Shown: piece by piece, positions 43,348 through 52,222 of the stretch
How positions within the stretch are numbered: position 1 is the stretch's first letter
How the letters are laid out: every line of letters begins with the position of its first letter
NCBI RefSeq assembly: GCF_014297445.1
Contig: NZ_JACORU010000001.1
Coordinates: 682,001-746,000 of the forward strand
DNA length: 64,000 bases
Reading direction: 5' to 3'
Source of the DNA: Ramlibacter albus
Lineage (GTDB): Bacteria; Pseudomonadota; Gammaproteobacteria; Burkholderiales; Burkholderiaceae_C
The notes under the pieces: generated by a model
Told to the model about the DNA's origin: nothing
The model's input: the letters and a program-made list of their open reading frames with translations, nothing else
The model's database searches: none
Translations under genes and position numbers: made by a program

Positions 43348-43976
43348 TGGATTTCAAGCCGCTCCTCACCCTGCTGGCGATCGTCAACCCGCTCGCCATC
43401 GTCCCGTTCTTCATCCACTACACGCAGGACTTCACGCGCGCGCAGCGGCGCCGCACCGTGGGCGTTGCCTCGTTCTCGGCGTTCGTGGTGATCGCCGCGA
43501 GCGCGCTGCTGGGCATCCGTGTACTGGAGTTCTTCGGCATCTCGCTCGCGAGCTTCCAGGTCGGCGGCGGCATGCTGCTGCTGACCAGCGCGCTCAACAT
43601 GCTCAACGCGCAGCCGGCCGAAGCGAAACCGAACACCAAGGAACTGCAGGACGGCGCGGAGAAGGCCGCGATGGGCGCGAGCATCGCCGTGGTGCCGCTG
43701 ACGATCCCCCTCCTCACCGGCCCGGCAACGATCTCCACCGTGGTGATCTACGCCGAACGCGCGCAGACGGTGCTGCAGATGGCGACGCTGGTCGGCTACG
43801 GCGTTGTGATCGGCCTGGCGACCGCGGTCTGCTTCACGCTGGCGGAGCCCATCGCGCGCTTCCTCGGCAAGACGGGCATCAACGTGATGACGCGGCTCAT
43901 GGGCCTGATCCTCGCGGCGCTGGCGGTCGAGGTGATGGCCGACGGCCTGCACAAGCTCTTCCCCGCGCTGCGCTAG
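43347..43976 (+). CDS. MarC-family integral membrane protein
   Basis: A 209-residue protein with six hydrophobic segments and MarC family motifs (LLAIVNPLAIVPFF; AVVPLTIPLLTGPATISTV). The function is not established. The TAG stop shares CTAG (43973-43976) with the convergent cyclic-nucleotide-binding gene. Confidence 0.92.
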   Translation: MDFKPLLTLLAIVNPLAIVPFFIHYTQDFTRAQRRRTVGVASFSAFVVIAASALLGIRVLEFFGISLASFQVGGGMLLLTSALNMLNAQPAEAKPNTKELQDGAEKAAMGASIAVVPLTIPLLTGPATISTVVIYAERAQTVLQMATLVGYGVVIGLATAVCFTLAEPIARFLGKTGINVMTRLMGLILAALAVEVMADGLHKLFPALR

Positions 43977-44524
43977 CGCGTTCTCAGCACCTTCACCAGC
44001 TGGTTGCTCGTGTTGCGCAGGCGCTGTGCCAGCACCTGCGTGAGCTTCACGAGCAGCTTCGCGCCGATCGCGGGATGCCGCTGGATCAGGCTGGCCAAGG
44101 CACCGCGGCTGAGCACGCCTGCCTCCACTTCGGTGATCGCGCGGCAGCTGGCATAGCGCGGCTCGCCGTCGAGCATCGACATCTCGCCCAGCGTCGCGCC
44201 TTCGCGCAGCACGGCGATGCGCGTGATGTCGCCCGGCTCGTGCGCGTCGGTTTCGGTGCCGATCTTCTGCTTGCCCACATCCACGGTCCCGCGCAGCAGC
44301 AGCATCAGCCAGTCGCTCGTGTCGCCCTCGGCGATGAGCACCTGCCCCGGCTGCGCCTTCACGTGCAGCATGGAGGCGCCCAGGATGTCCGCCTCCGCCG
44401 GCGAGAAGTCGTGCAGCAGCGCCGCGTTCTGCATCAGGCCCGGACACTGCGACAGGCGCTCGCACTGGCCCGACACCTCCAGCCCGGCGGCCTGCAGCTG
44501 TTCCTGGACTGGCGCGGCTGCCAT
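43973..44524 (-). CDS. Cyclic-nucleotide-binding domain protein
   Basis: A 183-residue protein consisting mainly of a Crp-like cNMP-binding beta-barrel (GQVLIAEGDTSDWLMLLLRG; GATLGEMSMLDGEPRYASC) with no DNA-binding helix-turn-helix after it. It begins 8 nt after the lipoprotein gene of the MCE transporter and may regulate that transporter by binding a nucleotide (inference). Confidence 0.87.
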   Translation of the reverse strand: MAAAPVQEQLQAAGLEVSGQCERLSQCPGLMQNAALLHDFSPAEADILGASMLHVKAQPGQVLIAEGDTSDWLMLLLRGTVDVGKQKIGTETDAHEPGDITRIAVLREGATLGEMSMLDGEPRYASCRAITEVEAGVLSRGALASLIQRHPAIGAKLLVKLTQVLAQRLRNTSNQLVKVLRTR

Positions 44525-44532
44525 GGCGGCGC

Positions 44533-45162
44533 TCAGCGGCCCTGCGTGCCGATCCAGCGCGCGATCTCGCCGGCGGCGGCCTCGGTCGCGGCCGCAAGGG
44601 CACGCACGCCGCCGGGCGCGTCGGGCGTGGGCGCGGGCCGCTGCAGGTTGAAGCTGCGCTGCCCGAGCAGGCGCTCGCCGCCCGGCGTGTTCTCCAGCAG
44701 CGTACAGCGCAGCCGCAGCAGGCCCGTGCTGCGCTCGGCGCTTTCGAAGTAGTGCGAGAACTCCTCCAGCTCCACGCGCAGCACGAGCGGCGCGCGGCTG
44801 CCGCTGCGCGCCAGTGCCGCGGCGTCGGGCCCGTCGAGCACCAGCCGCTCGCGGCCGAGGATCTCGCGCAGCCGCTGGCGCACCAGCAGCGCCGGCTGCG
44901 CGCTCCAGCGCGCGAAGGCGTAGGGGCGCAACTGCGTCGCATCGGCGTAGCCGAGGCGGTACATCATCGACGTGCCCTCGAGCGAGCCGGCGGCGTCCAC
45001 GTCGCCGAGCACGAGCGCGGGCAGCGTCGGCGTCACCTGCGTCGGCTCGCCGGTGAGCGGGCCGAAGTCGTAGAGCGTGGGGCGCACGGGCTTGTCCGGC
45101 AGCGCGCTGCACCCGGCCAGCAGCACTGCGGCCACCACGGCGAGCCAGGGCCGGCCCTTCAT
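44533..45162 (-). CDS. ABC-type transport auxiliary lipoprotein (PqiC-like)
   Basis: A 209-residue outer-membrane lipoprotein (lipobox LLAGC, cysteine at about residue 18) with the YDFGPL and RWSAQPALLVRQRL pattern of the ABC-trans-aux family. It is the periplasmic or outer-membrane partner of MCE transporters. The ATG overlaps the MCE gene stop. Confidence 0.9.
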   Translation of the reverse strand: MKGRPWLAVVAAVLLAGCSALPDKPVRPTLYDFGPLTGEPTQVTPTLPALVLGDVDAAGSLEGTSMMYRLGYADATQLRPYAFARWSAQPALLVRQRLREILGRERLVLDGPDAAALARSGSRAPLVLRVELEEFSHYFESAERSTGLLRLRCTLLENTPGGERLLGQRSFNLQRPAPTPDAPGGVRALAAATEAAAGEIARWIGTQGR

Positions 45163-46115
45163 CGCGCACCCCCGGGCGTCGCGAACCCGGGCTCGCCGGG
45201 CCCCGGCTCGGTCTTGCCGGTGCCGAAGATGAGGGACTGCGGGTTGTCGCTGATGCTGCTGGCCGTGCGCCCGAGCTGCCGGACCGCGCGGCCGGCGTCC
45301 TCGGTCACGCGGTTCAGGCGCGGCAACGTGGCCGAGTTGAACGAGTCGGCGGCATGCGACAGCGCCTGCGTGCCTTCGGCGAGCCGGTCGATCGGCCCGT
45401 CCTTCTGGTTCAGGCGGCGCGCGGTGGCGCCGAAGTCCGCGGCCGTGCGGCCGATCTCGTCGGCGCTGCGCTGCACGGACTTCATCGCCGGCACGGCTTC
45501 GGCCAGCGCGGGGTCGAGGCGCTTTTGAACCGTGGCGTCGAGGCGCGACGCGAGCTGGTTCGCGCTGTCGGCCGCTTGCCCGAGGTTGCCCAGCGCCAGG
45601 GTCAGCTTCTTCTGGTTCTCGTCGTTCAGCAGGCGGTTGACCCGCTCGGCGACCTCGCTCACGCGGTCGACGATCACCTCGCCCTTTTCTTCCAGCTTGG
45701 CCAGCAGGCCCGGCCGCAGCGGGATGCGCGGCGGATTCGCCTCGTCGGGTTGCAGGCGCGTCGGCTGCTGGCCGTTGTCGTCGAGCTGCACGAACGCCAG
45801 ACCGGTCACGCCCTGGAAGCTGAGCGTGGCGAAGGTGCCTTTCGTCATGGGGGCCTCGCGCTCGACCTGCAGCCGGATCAGCACATTGCCCTGCTGCTTC
45901 GGGTCGAAACCGATCCTCGACACCTTGCCGACGTCCACGCCGCGGTAGCGCACCGGCGCCTGCTCCTGCAGGCCGGTGACGCTTTCCTTCGTGGAGATCT
46001 CGTACGTGTCGCGCACGCCCGTCTCCCGCGTCAGCCAGGACGCGAGCGCGAGCAGCAGGAACGTCATCAGCACCACGAAGATGCCGGCGGCCATTGCATG
46101 GGCTTTGTTTTCCAT
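45159..46115 (-). CDS. MCE-domain lipid transport protein (MlaD/PqiB-like)
   Basis: A 318-residue protein with one N-terminal membrane helix, then an MCE domain (VTGLQEQAPVRYRGVDVGKV) and a long helical C-terminal part with repeated coiled-coil character. MCE proteins form hexameric tunnels that move phospholipids across the periplasm. Third gene of the transporter operon. Confidence 0.93.
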   Translation of the reverse strand: MENKAHAMAAGIFVVLMTFLLLALASWLTRETGVRDTYEISTKESVTGLQEQAPVRYRGVDVGKVSRIGFDPKQQGNVLIRLQVEREAPMTKGTFATLSFQGVTGLAFVQLDDNGQQPTRLQPDEANPPRIPLRPGLLAKLEEKGEVIVDRVSEVAERVNRLLNDENQKKLTLALGNLGQAADSANQLASRLDATVQKRLDPALAEAVPAMKSVQRSADEIGRTAADFGATARRLNQKDGPIDRLAEGTQALSHAADSFNSATLPRLNRVTEDAGRAVRQLGRTASSISDNPQSLIFGTGKTEPGPGEPGFATPGGAR

Positions 46116-46137
46116 GGCCTCTTGTACCCTTTCTTTT

Positions 46138-46965
46138 CTAAATGGCGAACGGGTATTCGCGCAGCAGTTCCATCGCCCGCTGCCCCCGCTCGCCGAGGAA
46201 GAAGTCCTGGATGAACGGGTGCGGCACGCCGATCACCTCCTTGGGTGGGCCGGCGACGATCACCCGCTGCTCGGCCAGCACCGCGATGCGCGTGGACAGC
46301 TCGAACAGCGTGTCGAGGTCGTGCGTCACCATCACCACCGTCAGCTCCAGGTCGCGGTGCAGCGAGCGCAGCAGCCGCACGAAGGCGTCCGAGCTGTCGG
46401 GGTCCAGCCCCGCCGTGGGCTCGTCCAGCAGGAGCAGGGGCGGGTCCATGATGAGCGCCCGTGCCAGGGCCGCCCGCTTGATCATGCCGCCCGACAGCTC
46501 GGCCGGCATCTTGTCGGCGTCGGTCGCCTTCAGGCCGACCATCTGAAGCTTCACCATCGCCGCTTCGCGCACCAGCGCGGTGGGCAACGTCTTGAGCTCG
46601 CGCAGCGGGAAGGCGATGTTCTCCAGCACGCTGAAGGCCGAGAACAGCGCCCCGTGCTGGAACAGCATGCCGATGCGGCTGGCCGCGCCCTTGCTGGAGA
46701 GCTTTTCCAGCGGCTGGCCGAGCAGGCGGATCTCCCCCTGCGCGGGCCTCTCCAGCCCCAGGATCTGCCGCAGCAGCACCGTCTTGCCGGTGCCCGAGCC
46801 GCCGACGATGGAGAGGATCTCGCCGCGCTTGACCGTCAGGTCGAGGTCGCGGTGGATGACCACGCGCCGCTCCGCCGTCTCGAACACGGACCAGAGCTTG
46901 CGGATTTCCACCATCGGCTGGTCGGCCTCGGGCAGTTGGCTGACGGCGACGTCCTCTTCGCTCAT
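46138..46965 (-). CDS. MCE-associated ABC transporter ATP-binding protein
   Basis: A 275-residue ATPase: Walker A GGSGTGKTV, signature LSGGM, Walker B LLLLDEPTAGLD. It powers the MCE lipid transporter with the MlaE-like permease. The start at 46965 overlaps the permease stop (ATGA); a longer frame upstream is the permease shadow. Confidence 0.95.
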   Translation of the reverse strand: MSEEDVAVSQLPEADQPMVEIRKLWSVFETAERRVVIHRDLDLTVKRGEILSIVGGSGTGKTVLLRQILGLERPAQGEIRLLGQPLEKLSSKGAASRIGMLFQHGALFSAFSVLENIAFPLRELKTLPTALVREAAMVKLQMVGLKATDADKMPAELSGGMIKRAALARALIMDPPLLLLDEPTAGLDPDSSDAFVRLLRSLHRDLELTVVMVTHDLDTLFELSTRIAVLAEQRVIVAGPPKEVIGVPHPFIQDFFLGERGQRAMELLREYPFAI

Positions 46966-48071
46966 ATCCCGACGTTGCTGAAGAGCACTGCGAACAGCGC
47001 ATCGACCAGGATCACGACCGTGATCGCCGTCACGACCGACGCCGTCGTGCCCTCGCCCAGGCTCTGCGTGTTCGGCTTCACGCGCAGGCCGAAGTGGCAG
47101 CCGATCATCGCGATGAGGATGCCGAAGAACACCGACTTGACGGTGGCCAGCACGAGGTTCTGCACGTTCACGGCGTCGGGTAGCGCCTTGAGGAAGAACA
47201 GCGGCGTGATGCCCAGCGACAGGTCGGCCGCGATCATGCCGCCGATGAGGCCGCTGACGGTCGTCCACGCGCTGATCAGCGGCATGGCGATGGCCAGCGC
47301 GATCGCGCGCGGCATCACGAGGCGGAAGCTGTGCGAGATGCCCATCACGCGCATGGCGTCGAGTTCGTCCGTCACGCGCATCACGCCGATCTGCGCGGTG
47401 ATCGCGGAGCCGGAGCGGCCGGCGATCAGGATGGCGGCCAGCATCGGGCCGAGCTCGCGCACGAGCGCGATGCCCAGGATGTTCACGATGTACGCGTCGG
47501 CCCCGAACTGCCGCAGCTGCTGCGACGTGAGGTAAGCCAGCACGATCCCGATCAGGAAACCCACCAGCGCCGTGATCGGCAGCGCCGTCGCGCCGATGCG
47601 GTACAGGTGGCCGGAGAGGTCGCGCCACGGCCCTTCGTGCGGCGCCCGCCACAGCCGGATGATGTTGAGCGTGAGCTGCCCGATCAGCCGGACGAAGCCA
47701 TGCACGTGGCCGCCGAACCGCAGCAGCCGCGCGCCGAAGGCGAGGTAGAGGTCGCGCAGGCCCGCCCGGCGGCGACCCGGCGGGTCCACGGTGTACTGCG
47801 CCACCCTGTCCAGGATGGTCCGCTGCGAGGGCAGCAGCTCCAGGCGCTCCGGCCAGCGGCGCTGCCAGTGGTCCCACAGCAGCTGGGCGCCGACGTGATC
47901 CAGCTGGCGGGCCTCCCGCAGGTCCCACAGCCGTCCGGGGCCCGGGGCCGGCAGCGCCGACAGCAGGCGGCGCACGACGCGGCGGCGGCCGAACTGCCCG
48001 GCGGTCCATTCCCCGAGCAGGCGTACGGCGTCCGGCGCGGTCGAGTCGATGCGGGGCGTGGCGTCCACCAT
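46962..48071 (-). CDS. MlaE-family ABC transporter permease with N-terminal STAS-like domain
   Basis: A 369-residue permease. Residues ~30-100 look like a STAS domain (WDLREARQLDHVGAQLL) fused to an MlaE permease (GFLIGIVLAYLTSQQLRQFG; IAGRSGSAITAQIGVMRV). In E. coli the STAS protein MlaB is separate, so this is a fused version. First gene of the operon permease-ATPase-MCE-lipoprotein-cNMP. Confidence 0.93.
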   Translation of the reverse strand: MVDATPRIDSTAPDAVRLLGEWTAGQFGRRRVVRRLLSALPAPGPGRLWDLREARQLDHVGAQLLWDHWQRRWPERLELLPSQRTILDRVAQYTVDPPGRRRAGLRDLYLAFGARLLRFGGHVHGFVRLIGQLTLNIIRLWRAPHEGPWRDLSGHLYRIGATALPITALVGFLIGIVLAYLTSQQLRQFGADAYIVNILGIALVRELGPMLAAILIAGRSGSAITAQIGVMRVTDELDAMRVMGISHSFRLVMPRAIALAIAMPLISAWTTVSGLIGGMIAADLSLGITPLFFLKALPDAVNVQNLVLATVKSVFFGILIAMIGCHFGLRVKPNTQSLGEGTTASVVTAITVVILVDALFAVLFSNVGI

Positions 48072-48129
48072 GGTCAGCCTGTCATCCTAACGGCTGCGCT
48101 GGCGCCGGTGGGGCTGTATAAGGCGCTTC

Positions 48130-48912
48130 ATGAGCGATACCCTTCATTCGAATGACGTGCTGGTGCAGCGGCGCGGGCACGTTCTGTGGCTCACCGTCAA
48201 CCGCGAGGAGCGCCGCAACGCCCTGAGCCCTGACGTGCTGGCGGGGATGACAGCCGCGATCGAGGGCGCCCAGTCGGACCGGGACGTGCGCGCGATCGTC
48301 GTCACCGGCGCGGGCGACAAGGCCTTCTGCGCGGGGGCCGACCTGCAGTCCGGCAAGACTTTTTCCACCGACTACTCCGAGCCCTATGGCCGCATGGGCA
48401 AGCTGCTGCGCGCGGCGCGGGCCAGCAACGTGCCGCTCGTCGCGCGCGTCAATGGCGCCTGCATGGCGGGGGGCATGGGCCTGCTGGCGATGTGCGACAT
48501 GGCAGTGGCCGCGCCGCATGCCGTCTTCGGGCTGCCCGAGGTGAAGGTGGGCCTGTTTCCCGCGCAGGTGCTCTCGGCGCTGCAACACCTGCTGCCGCGC
48601 CGCAAGCTCGCCGAGCTGTGCCTCACGGGCGAACCGGTGGATGCCGCGCAGGCGCTGGAGATCGGCCTGGTGAACCACGTGGATGCGGACCTCGACGGCC
48701 GGCTCGAATGGCTGCTCGCCCGCCTGCTGGACAAGTCGCCCGCCGGCATCCGGCGCGGGCTGTACACGTTGAAGCGGATCGAATCGATGCCCTTCGAGGA
48801 GTCGATGGCGTTCACCGAGAGCCAGATCTCGCTCTTCACGCTGACCGAGGACGCGAAGGAAGGGCAGAAGGCATTCCAGGAGAAACGCAAGCCGCAGTGG
48901 AAGGGGCAGTGA
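48130..48912 (+). CDS. Enoyl-CoA hydratase/isomerase family protein
   Basis: A 260-residue crotonase-fold protein: FCAGADLQSGKTF and NGACMAGGMGLLAMCD form the oxyanion hole; FGLPEVKVGLFPAQVL lies where catalytic Glu residues occur. The exact substrate is unknown. TATAAG ends 7 nt before the ATG. It is followed by the AtuA gene after only 2 nt, suggesting a terpenoid or branched acyl-CoA pathway. Confidence 0.92.
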   Translation: MSDTLHSNDVLVQRRGHVLWLTVNREERRNALSPDVLAGMTAAIEGAQSDRDVRAIVVTGAGDKAFCAGADLQSGKTFSTDYSEPYGRMGKLLRAARASNVPLVARVNGACMAGGMGLLAMCDMAVAAPHAVFGLPEVKVGLFPAQVLSALQHLLPRRKLAELCLTGEPVDAAQALEIGLVNHVDADLDGRLEWLLARLLDKSPAGIRRGLYTLKRIESMPFEESMAFTESQISLFTLTEDAKEGQKAFQEKRKPQWKGQ

Positions 48913-48914
48913 GC

Positions 48915-50702
48915 ATGGGCATGACCGTTCGGATCGGCGGGGCGTCGGGCTTCTGGGGCGACAGCAGCGTCGGCGCGCCGCAACTGGTGGCCAAGGGCAA
49001 TGTCGACTACCTGGTGTTCGACTACCTGGCCGAACTCACGATGTCGATCCTCGCTGCGGCGCGGGCGAAGAACCCGGAGCTGGGCTACGCCACCGACTTC
49101 GTCACGGTCACGATGCGCGCGGTGCTGCGCGACGTCGTGGCCAAGGGCATCCGCGTCATCAGCAATGCGGGCGGCGTGAACCCGGAGGCTTGCGCGAAGG
49201 CGATTGCCGCGCTGGCCGCGGAGCTGGGCGTCGACGTGAAGGTGGCGGTGGTCACGGGCGACGACGTGATGCCGCTGCTGCCGCAGTTGCGCGACGAGGG
49301 CGTGGCGGAGTTGCAAAGCGGCGCGCCACTGCCCGCGCGCGTGCTCACGGCGAACGCGTACCTCGGCGCGTTGCCGATCCGCGCGGCGCTGCAGGCCGGC
49401 GCGCAGGTGATCGTCACCGGGCGCTGCGTCGACAGCGCCGTGACGCTCGGCGCGCTGATGCACGAATTCGGTTGGTCCGCCGAGGACTACGACCGCCTCG
49501 CGCAGGGCAGCCTCGCCGGCCACATCCTCGAGTGCGGCTGCCAGGCCACGGGCGGCCTGCACACCGACTGGGAGCGCGTGCCGGACTGGGCGCACATCGG
49601 CTACCCGGTGGCCGAGTGCTCGGAGGACGGCAGCTTCGTCGTCACCAAGCCGCCGGGCACGGGCGGCCTCGTCGACACCGCGGTCGTCGCCGAGCAGATG
49701 CTCTACGAGATCGGCGACCCGCGGCGGTACCTGCTGCCCGACGTCACCTGTGACTTCACGCAGGTGCGCATGGTGCAGCAAGGGCCCGATCGCGTGCACG
49801 TGAGCGGCGCGCGCGGGCTCGCGCCGGGGCCGCATTACAAGGTGAGCGCGACGTACGCCGACGGCTTCCGCTGCAACGGGCAGCTCACCATCATCGGTTT
49901 CGACGCGGCGCGCAAGGCACGCCGCACGGGCGAAGCGATCCTCGAGCGCACGCGCGAGCTTTTCGCGGCCCAGGGGCTGGACGACTACACCCGCACGCGC
50001 ATCGAGGTGATGGGTTCCGAGGAGAATTACTTCGGCTCGCATGCGCGCACGCGCGACGTGCGCGAGGCCGTGCTGCGCATCGCCGTGATGCACAAGGACA
50101 AGGCGGCGCTGGAGCTGTTCGCGCGCGAGATCGCGCCGGCGGGCACGTCATGGTCGCCGGGCACCACCGGCTCGGGCGATGGGCGGCCCTCGCCCGGACC
50201 GGCGATCAAGCAGTACGCTTTCCTGCTTCGCAAGGAGCGCCTGCAGCCCACCGTGCTTGCGGGTGGGGCACGCACGGAAGTGGCGGTGCCTTCCGGCCAG
50301 GAAGAAGTACCTTCACCGCCGCGGCCCGACACCGGTGGCGGCTGCGCACCGCAAGAGGACACCATCGAGGTGCCCTTGGTACGCCTCGCCTGGGCGCGCA
50401 GCGGCGACAAGGGCAACAACTCCAACATCGGCGTCATCGCGCGCCGGCCCGAATGGCTGCCGCTGCTGCGCGCACAACTGACACCCGAGCGCGTGAAGGA
50501 ATGGCTGTCGCACCTGGTCGAAGGCGAGGTCACACGCTACGACGTTCCGGGGATTGATGCTTTCAACTTCCTTTGCACGCGCGCGCTCGATGGCGGCGGC
50601 ATGGCGTCGCTGCGCAACGACCCGCTCGGCAAGGGCACGGGGCAGATCCTGCTCGCCATGCCGGTGCGCGTGCCGCGCGCGATTGCGGAACTTGCGAGCT
50701 AA
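48915..50702 (+). CDS. AtuA-family protein, full length (DUF1446 plus C-terminal domain)
   Basis: A 595-residue protein with both parts of the AtuA architecture: the DUF1446 region (residues 1 to ~450) and a C-terminal domain from about 485 (VRLAWARSGDKGNNSNIG). AtuA is needed for growth on citronellol and related terpenes in Pseudomonas, but its reaction is unclear. Neighbours (enoyl-CoA hydratase, mmsA) fit branched acyl-CoA breakdown. No atuC/atuF carboxylase is nearby. An ATG at 48921 is an alternative start. Confidence 0.88.
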   Translation: MGMTVRIGGASGFWGDSSVGAPQLVAKGNVDYLVFDYLAELTMSILAAARAKNPELGYATDFVTVTMRAVLRDVVAKGIRVISNAGGVNPEACAKAIAALAAELGVDVKVAVVTGDDVMPLLPQLRDEGVAELQSGAPLPARVLTANAYLGALPIRAALQAGAQVIVTGRCVDSAVTLGALMHEFGWSAEDYDRLAQGSLAGHILECGCQATGGLHTDWERVPDWAHIGYPVAECSEDGSFVVTKPPGTGGLVDTAVVAEQMLYEIGDPRRYLLPDVTCDFTQVRMVQQGPDRVHVSGARGLAPGPHYKVSATYADGFRCNGQLTIIGFDAARKARRTGEAILERTRELFAAQGLDDYTRTRIEVMGSEENYFGSHARTRDVREAVLRIAVMHKDKAALELFAREIAPAGTSWSPGTTGSGDGRPSPGPAIKQYAFLLRKERLQPTVLAGGARTEVAVPSGQEEVPSPPRPDTGGGCAPQEDTIEVPLVRLAWARSGDKGNNSNIGVIARRPEWLPLLRAQLTPERVKEWLSHLVEGEVTRYDVPGIDAFNFLCTRALDGGGMASLRNDPLGKGTGQILLAMPVRVPRAIAELAS

Positions 50703-50820
50703 CACGCAAGTTCAAGCGACGTGCGATTGCGCACTCGATCACCAAAATTGCGGATGAAGTTTTGACGAGTCCTGCCTAGAGTTGACCGACGGCAAGAAGT
50801 AGTCGCCGTTGGAGCAGGCA

Positions 50821-52173
50821 GTGGGCTGGATCGAGGTGGACGCGGACGCACTGCACGCGCCGGGCCTGGAGGGGCCGGCGGCGTCGGGCGGCGATGTGCC
50901 TGCCGTTCCCGCGCCGCCCGCACCGTCGTCGACAACCGTGGACCTTCGTACGCTGCAGGCAAGCGACTTCGCCGCGCTCGTTGAAGGCCACGTATGGGGC
51001 ACCGCGCGCGACGCCGACGGCCGCATGGTCCTCACTTATTCGTTTGCCGGCGCCGGCGCGAGTTTCCTTGCGAGCGATGCCTTCGCGGCCACGGCGTCCG
51101 CGATGGCCGCTGCCGACCGCGCGACGGTGCGCGCCGTGCTGGACACGATCGAGGCCGTGGCCGCCGTCCGCTTCGTCGAAGTCGCCGACGCCGGCCCGCA
51201 AGGCAGCACGCTGCGCTACGCGTACTCGAGCCGGCCGCTCGACATGGGCTTCGCCGGCTACGCTTTCTTCCCCTCCGCCGCCGCGCAGGCCGGGGACGTG
51301 TGGATCGGCAGCACCCTCGCGACGAGCGACTGGGACTTCTACCGCGCCGACCTCGTGCTGCACGAGACGCTGCACGCGCTCGGCCTGAAGCACCCGTTCG
51401 AAGGCACCCGGCAACTGGCCGCCGCGGACAACGTCATCCCCAACACGGTCCTGAGCTACTCGGTGCTGCCAGGCGAGGGCGACGGCACCCTTTCGCGCTA
51501 CCCGGTCGAGCCGATGCCGCTCGATGTCCAGGCCTTGCAGGCGCTCTACGGCGCTGCGCAGCACGCGCAGGGCGACACAACCTACCGGCTCGCCGATCCC
51601 GCCTGGCAGCGCGGCTTCCATGTGATCTGGGACACCGGTGGCGCCGACGTGCTGGACGCCCGCGGCGTCGCCACCGGCGTGCACCTGGACCTCGGCGCCG
51701 GGACGCGCAGCGACATCGGCGCGGTCGTGTACGCGGCCGCGGTGCAGCGGGACGGCACGATGGTGTCGGGCGCCTACCACCGCACGCTGGCCATCGCGCA
51801 GGGCGTCACGATCGAGCACGCAACAGGCACTTCGTTCGACGACGTGCTCGTTGGCAATGCGGCGAACAACGCGCTGGTCGGCGGCCGCGGCGACGACCGG
51901 CTGCTGGGCGGCGCGGGCGACGACTGGCTGGCCGGCGGGGAGGGCATCGACTGGCTCGATGGCGGTGCAGGCATCGACACCGCGTACTTCACCGGCACTG
52001 TCGGCAGCTACGCCTTCAGCGCCGACGCCGATCACATCTACGTGCGTGACCTCGCCACCGGCAGCATCGACACGCTCACGGGCATCGAGCGCGCGGTGTT
52101 CGCCGACTTCATCTTCTCGCCCGGCCTGCCGCCGCCCGTGGCACCGGCCGGCGCCCCGGATTTCGCCGGATAG
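50821..52173 (+). CDS. Serralysin-like M10 metalloprotease with RTX repeats
   Basis: About 450 residues with no signal peptide, as expected for type I secretion. The zinc motif HETLHALGLKH is at residues 181-191. MPLDVQALQALYG is the conserved post-catalytic segment. The Met-turn position carries leucine (TVLSYS) rather than methionine. Glycine-rich calcium repeats follow (GGRGDDRLLGGAGDDWLAGG). The GTG at 50821 has GGAG 6 nt upstream and is preferred over a TTG at 50809. No type I secretion genes are nearby. Confidence 0.87.
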   Translation: MGWIEVDADALHAPGLEGPAASGGDVPAVPAPPAPSSTTVDLRTLQASDFAALVEGHVWGTARDADGRMVLTYSFAGAGASFLASDAFAATASAMAAADRATVRAVLDTIEAVAAVRFVEVADAGPQGSTLRYAYSSRPLDMGFAGYAFFPSAAAQAGDVWIGSTLATSDWDFYRADLVLHETLHALGLKHPFEGTRQLAAADNVIPNTVLSYSVLPGEGDGTLSRYPVEPMPLDVQALQALYGAAQHAQGDTTYRLADPAWQRGFHVIWDTGGADVLDARGVATGVHLDLGAGTRSDIGAVVYAAAVQRDGTMVSGAYHRTLAIAQGVTIEHATGTSFDDVLVGNAANNALVGGRGDDRLLGGAGDDWLAGGEGIDWLDGGAGIDTAYFTGTVGSYAFSADADHIYVRDLATGSIDTLTGIERAVFADFIFSPGLPPPVAPAGAPDFAG

Positions 52174-52222
52174 GGCGCGCCGCCGCTGGAGGTAGACTGG
52201 CCTTCCTCCAAGGAAGACCCGC

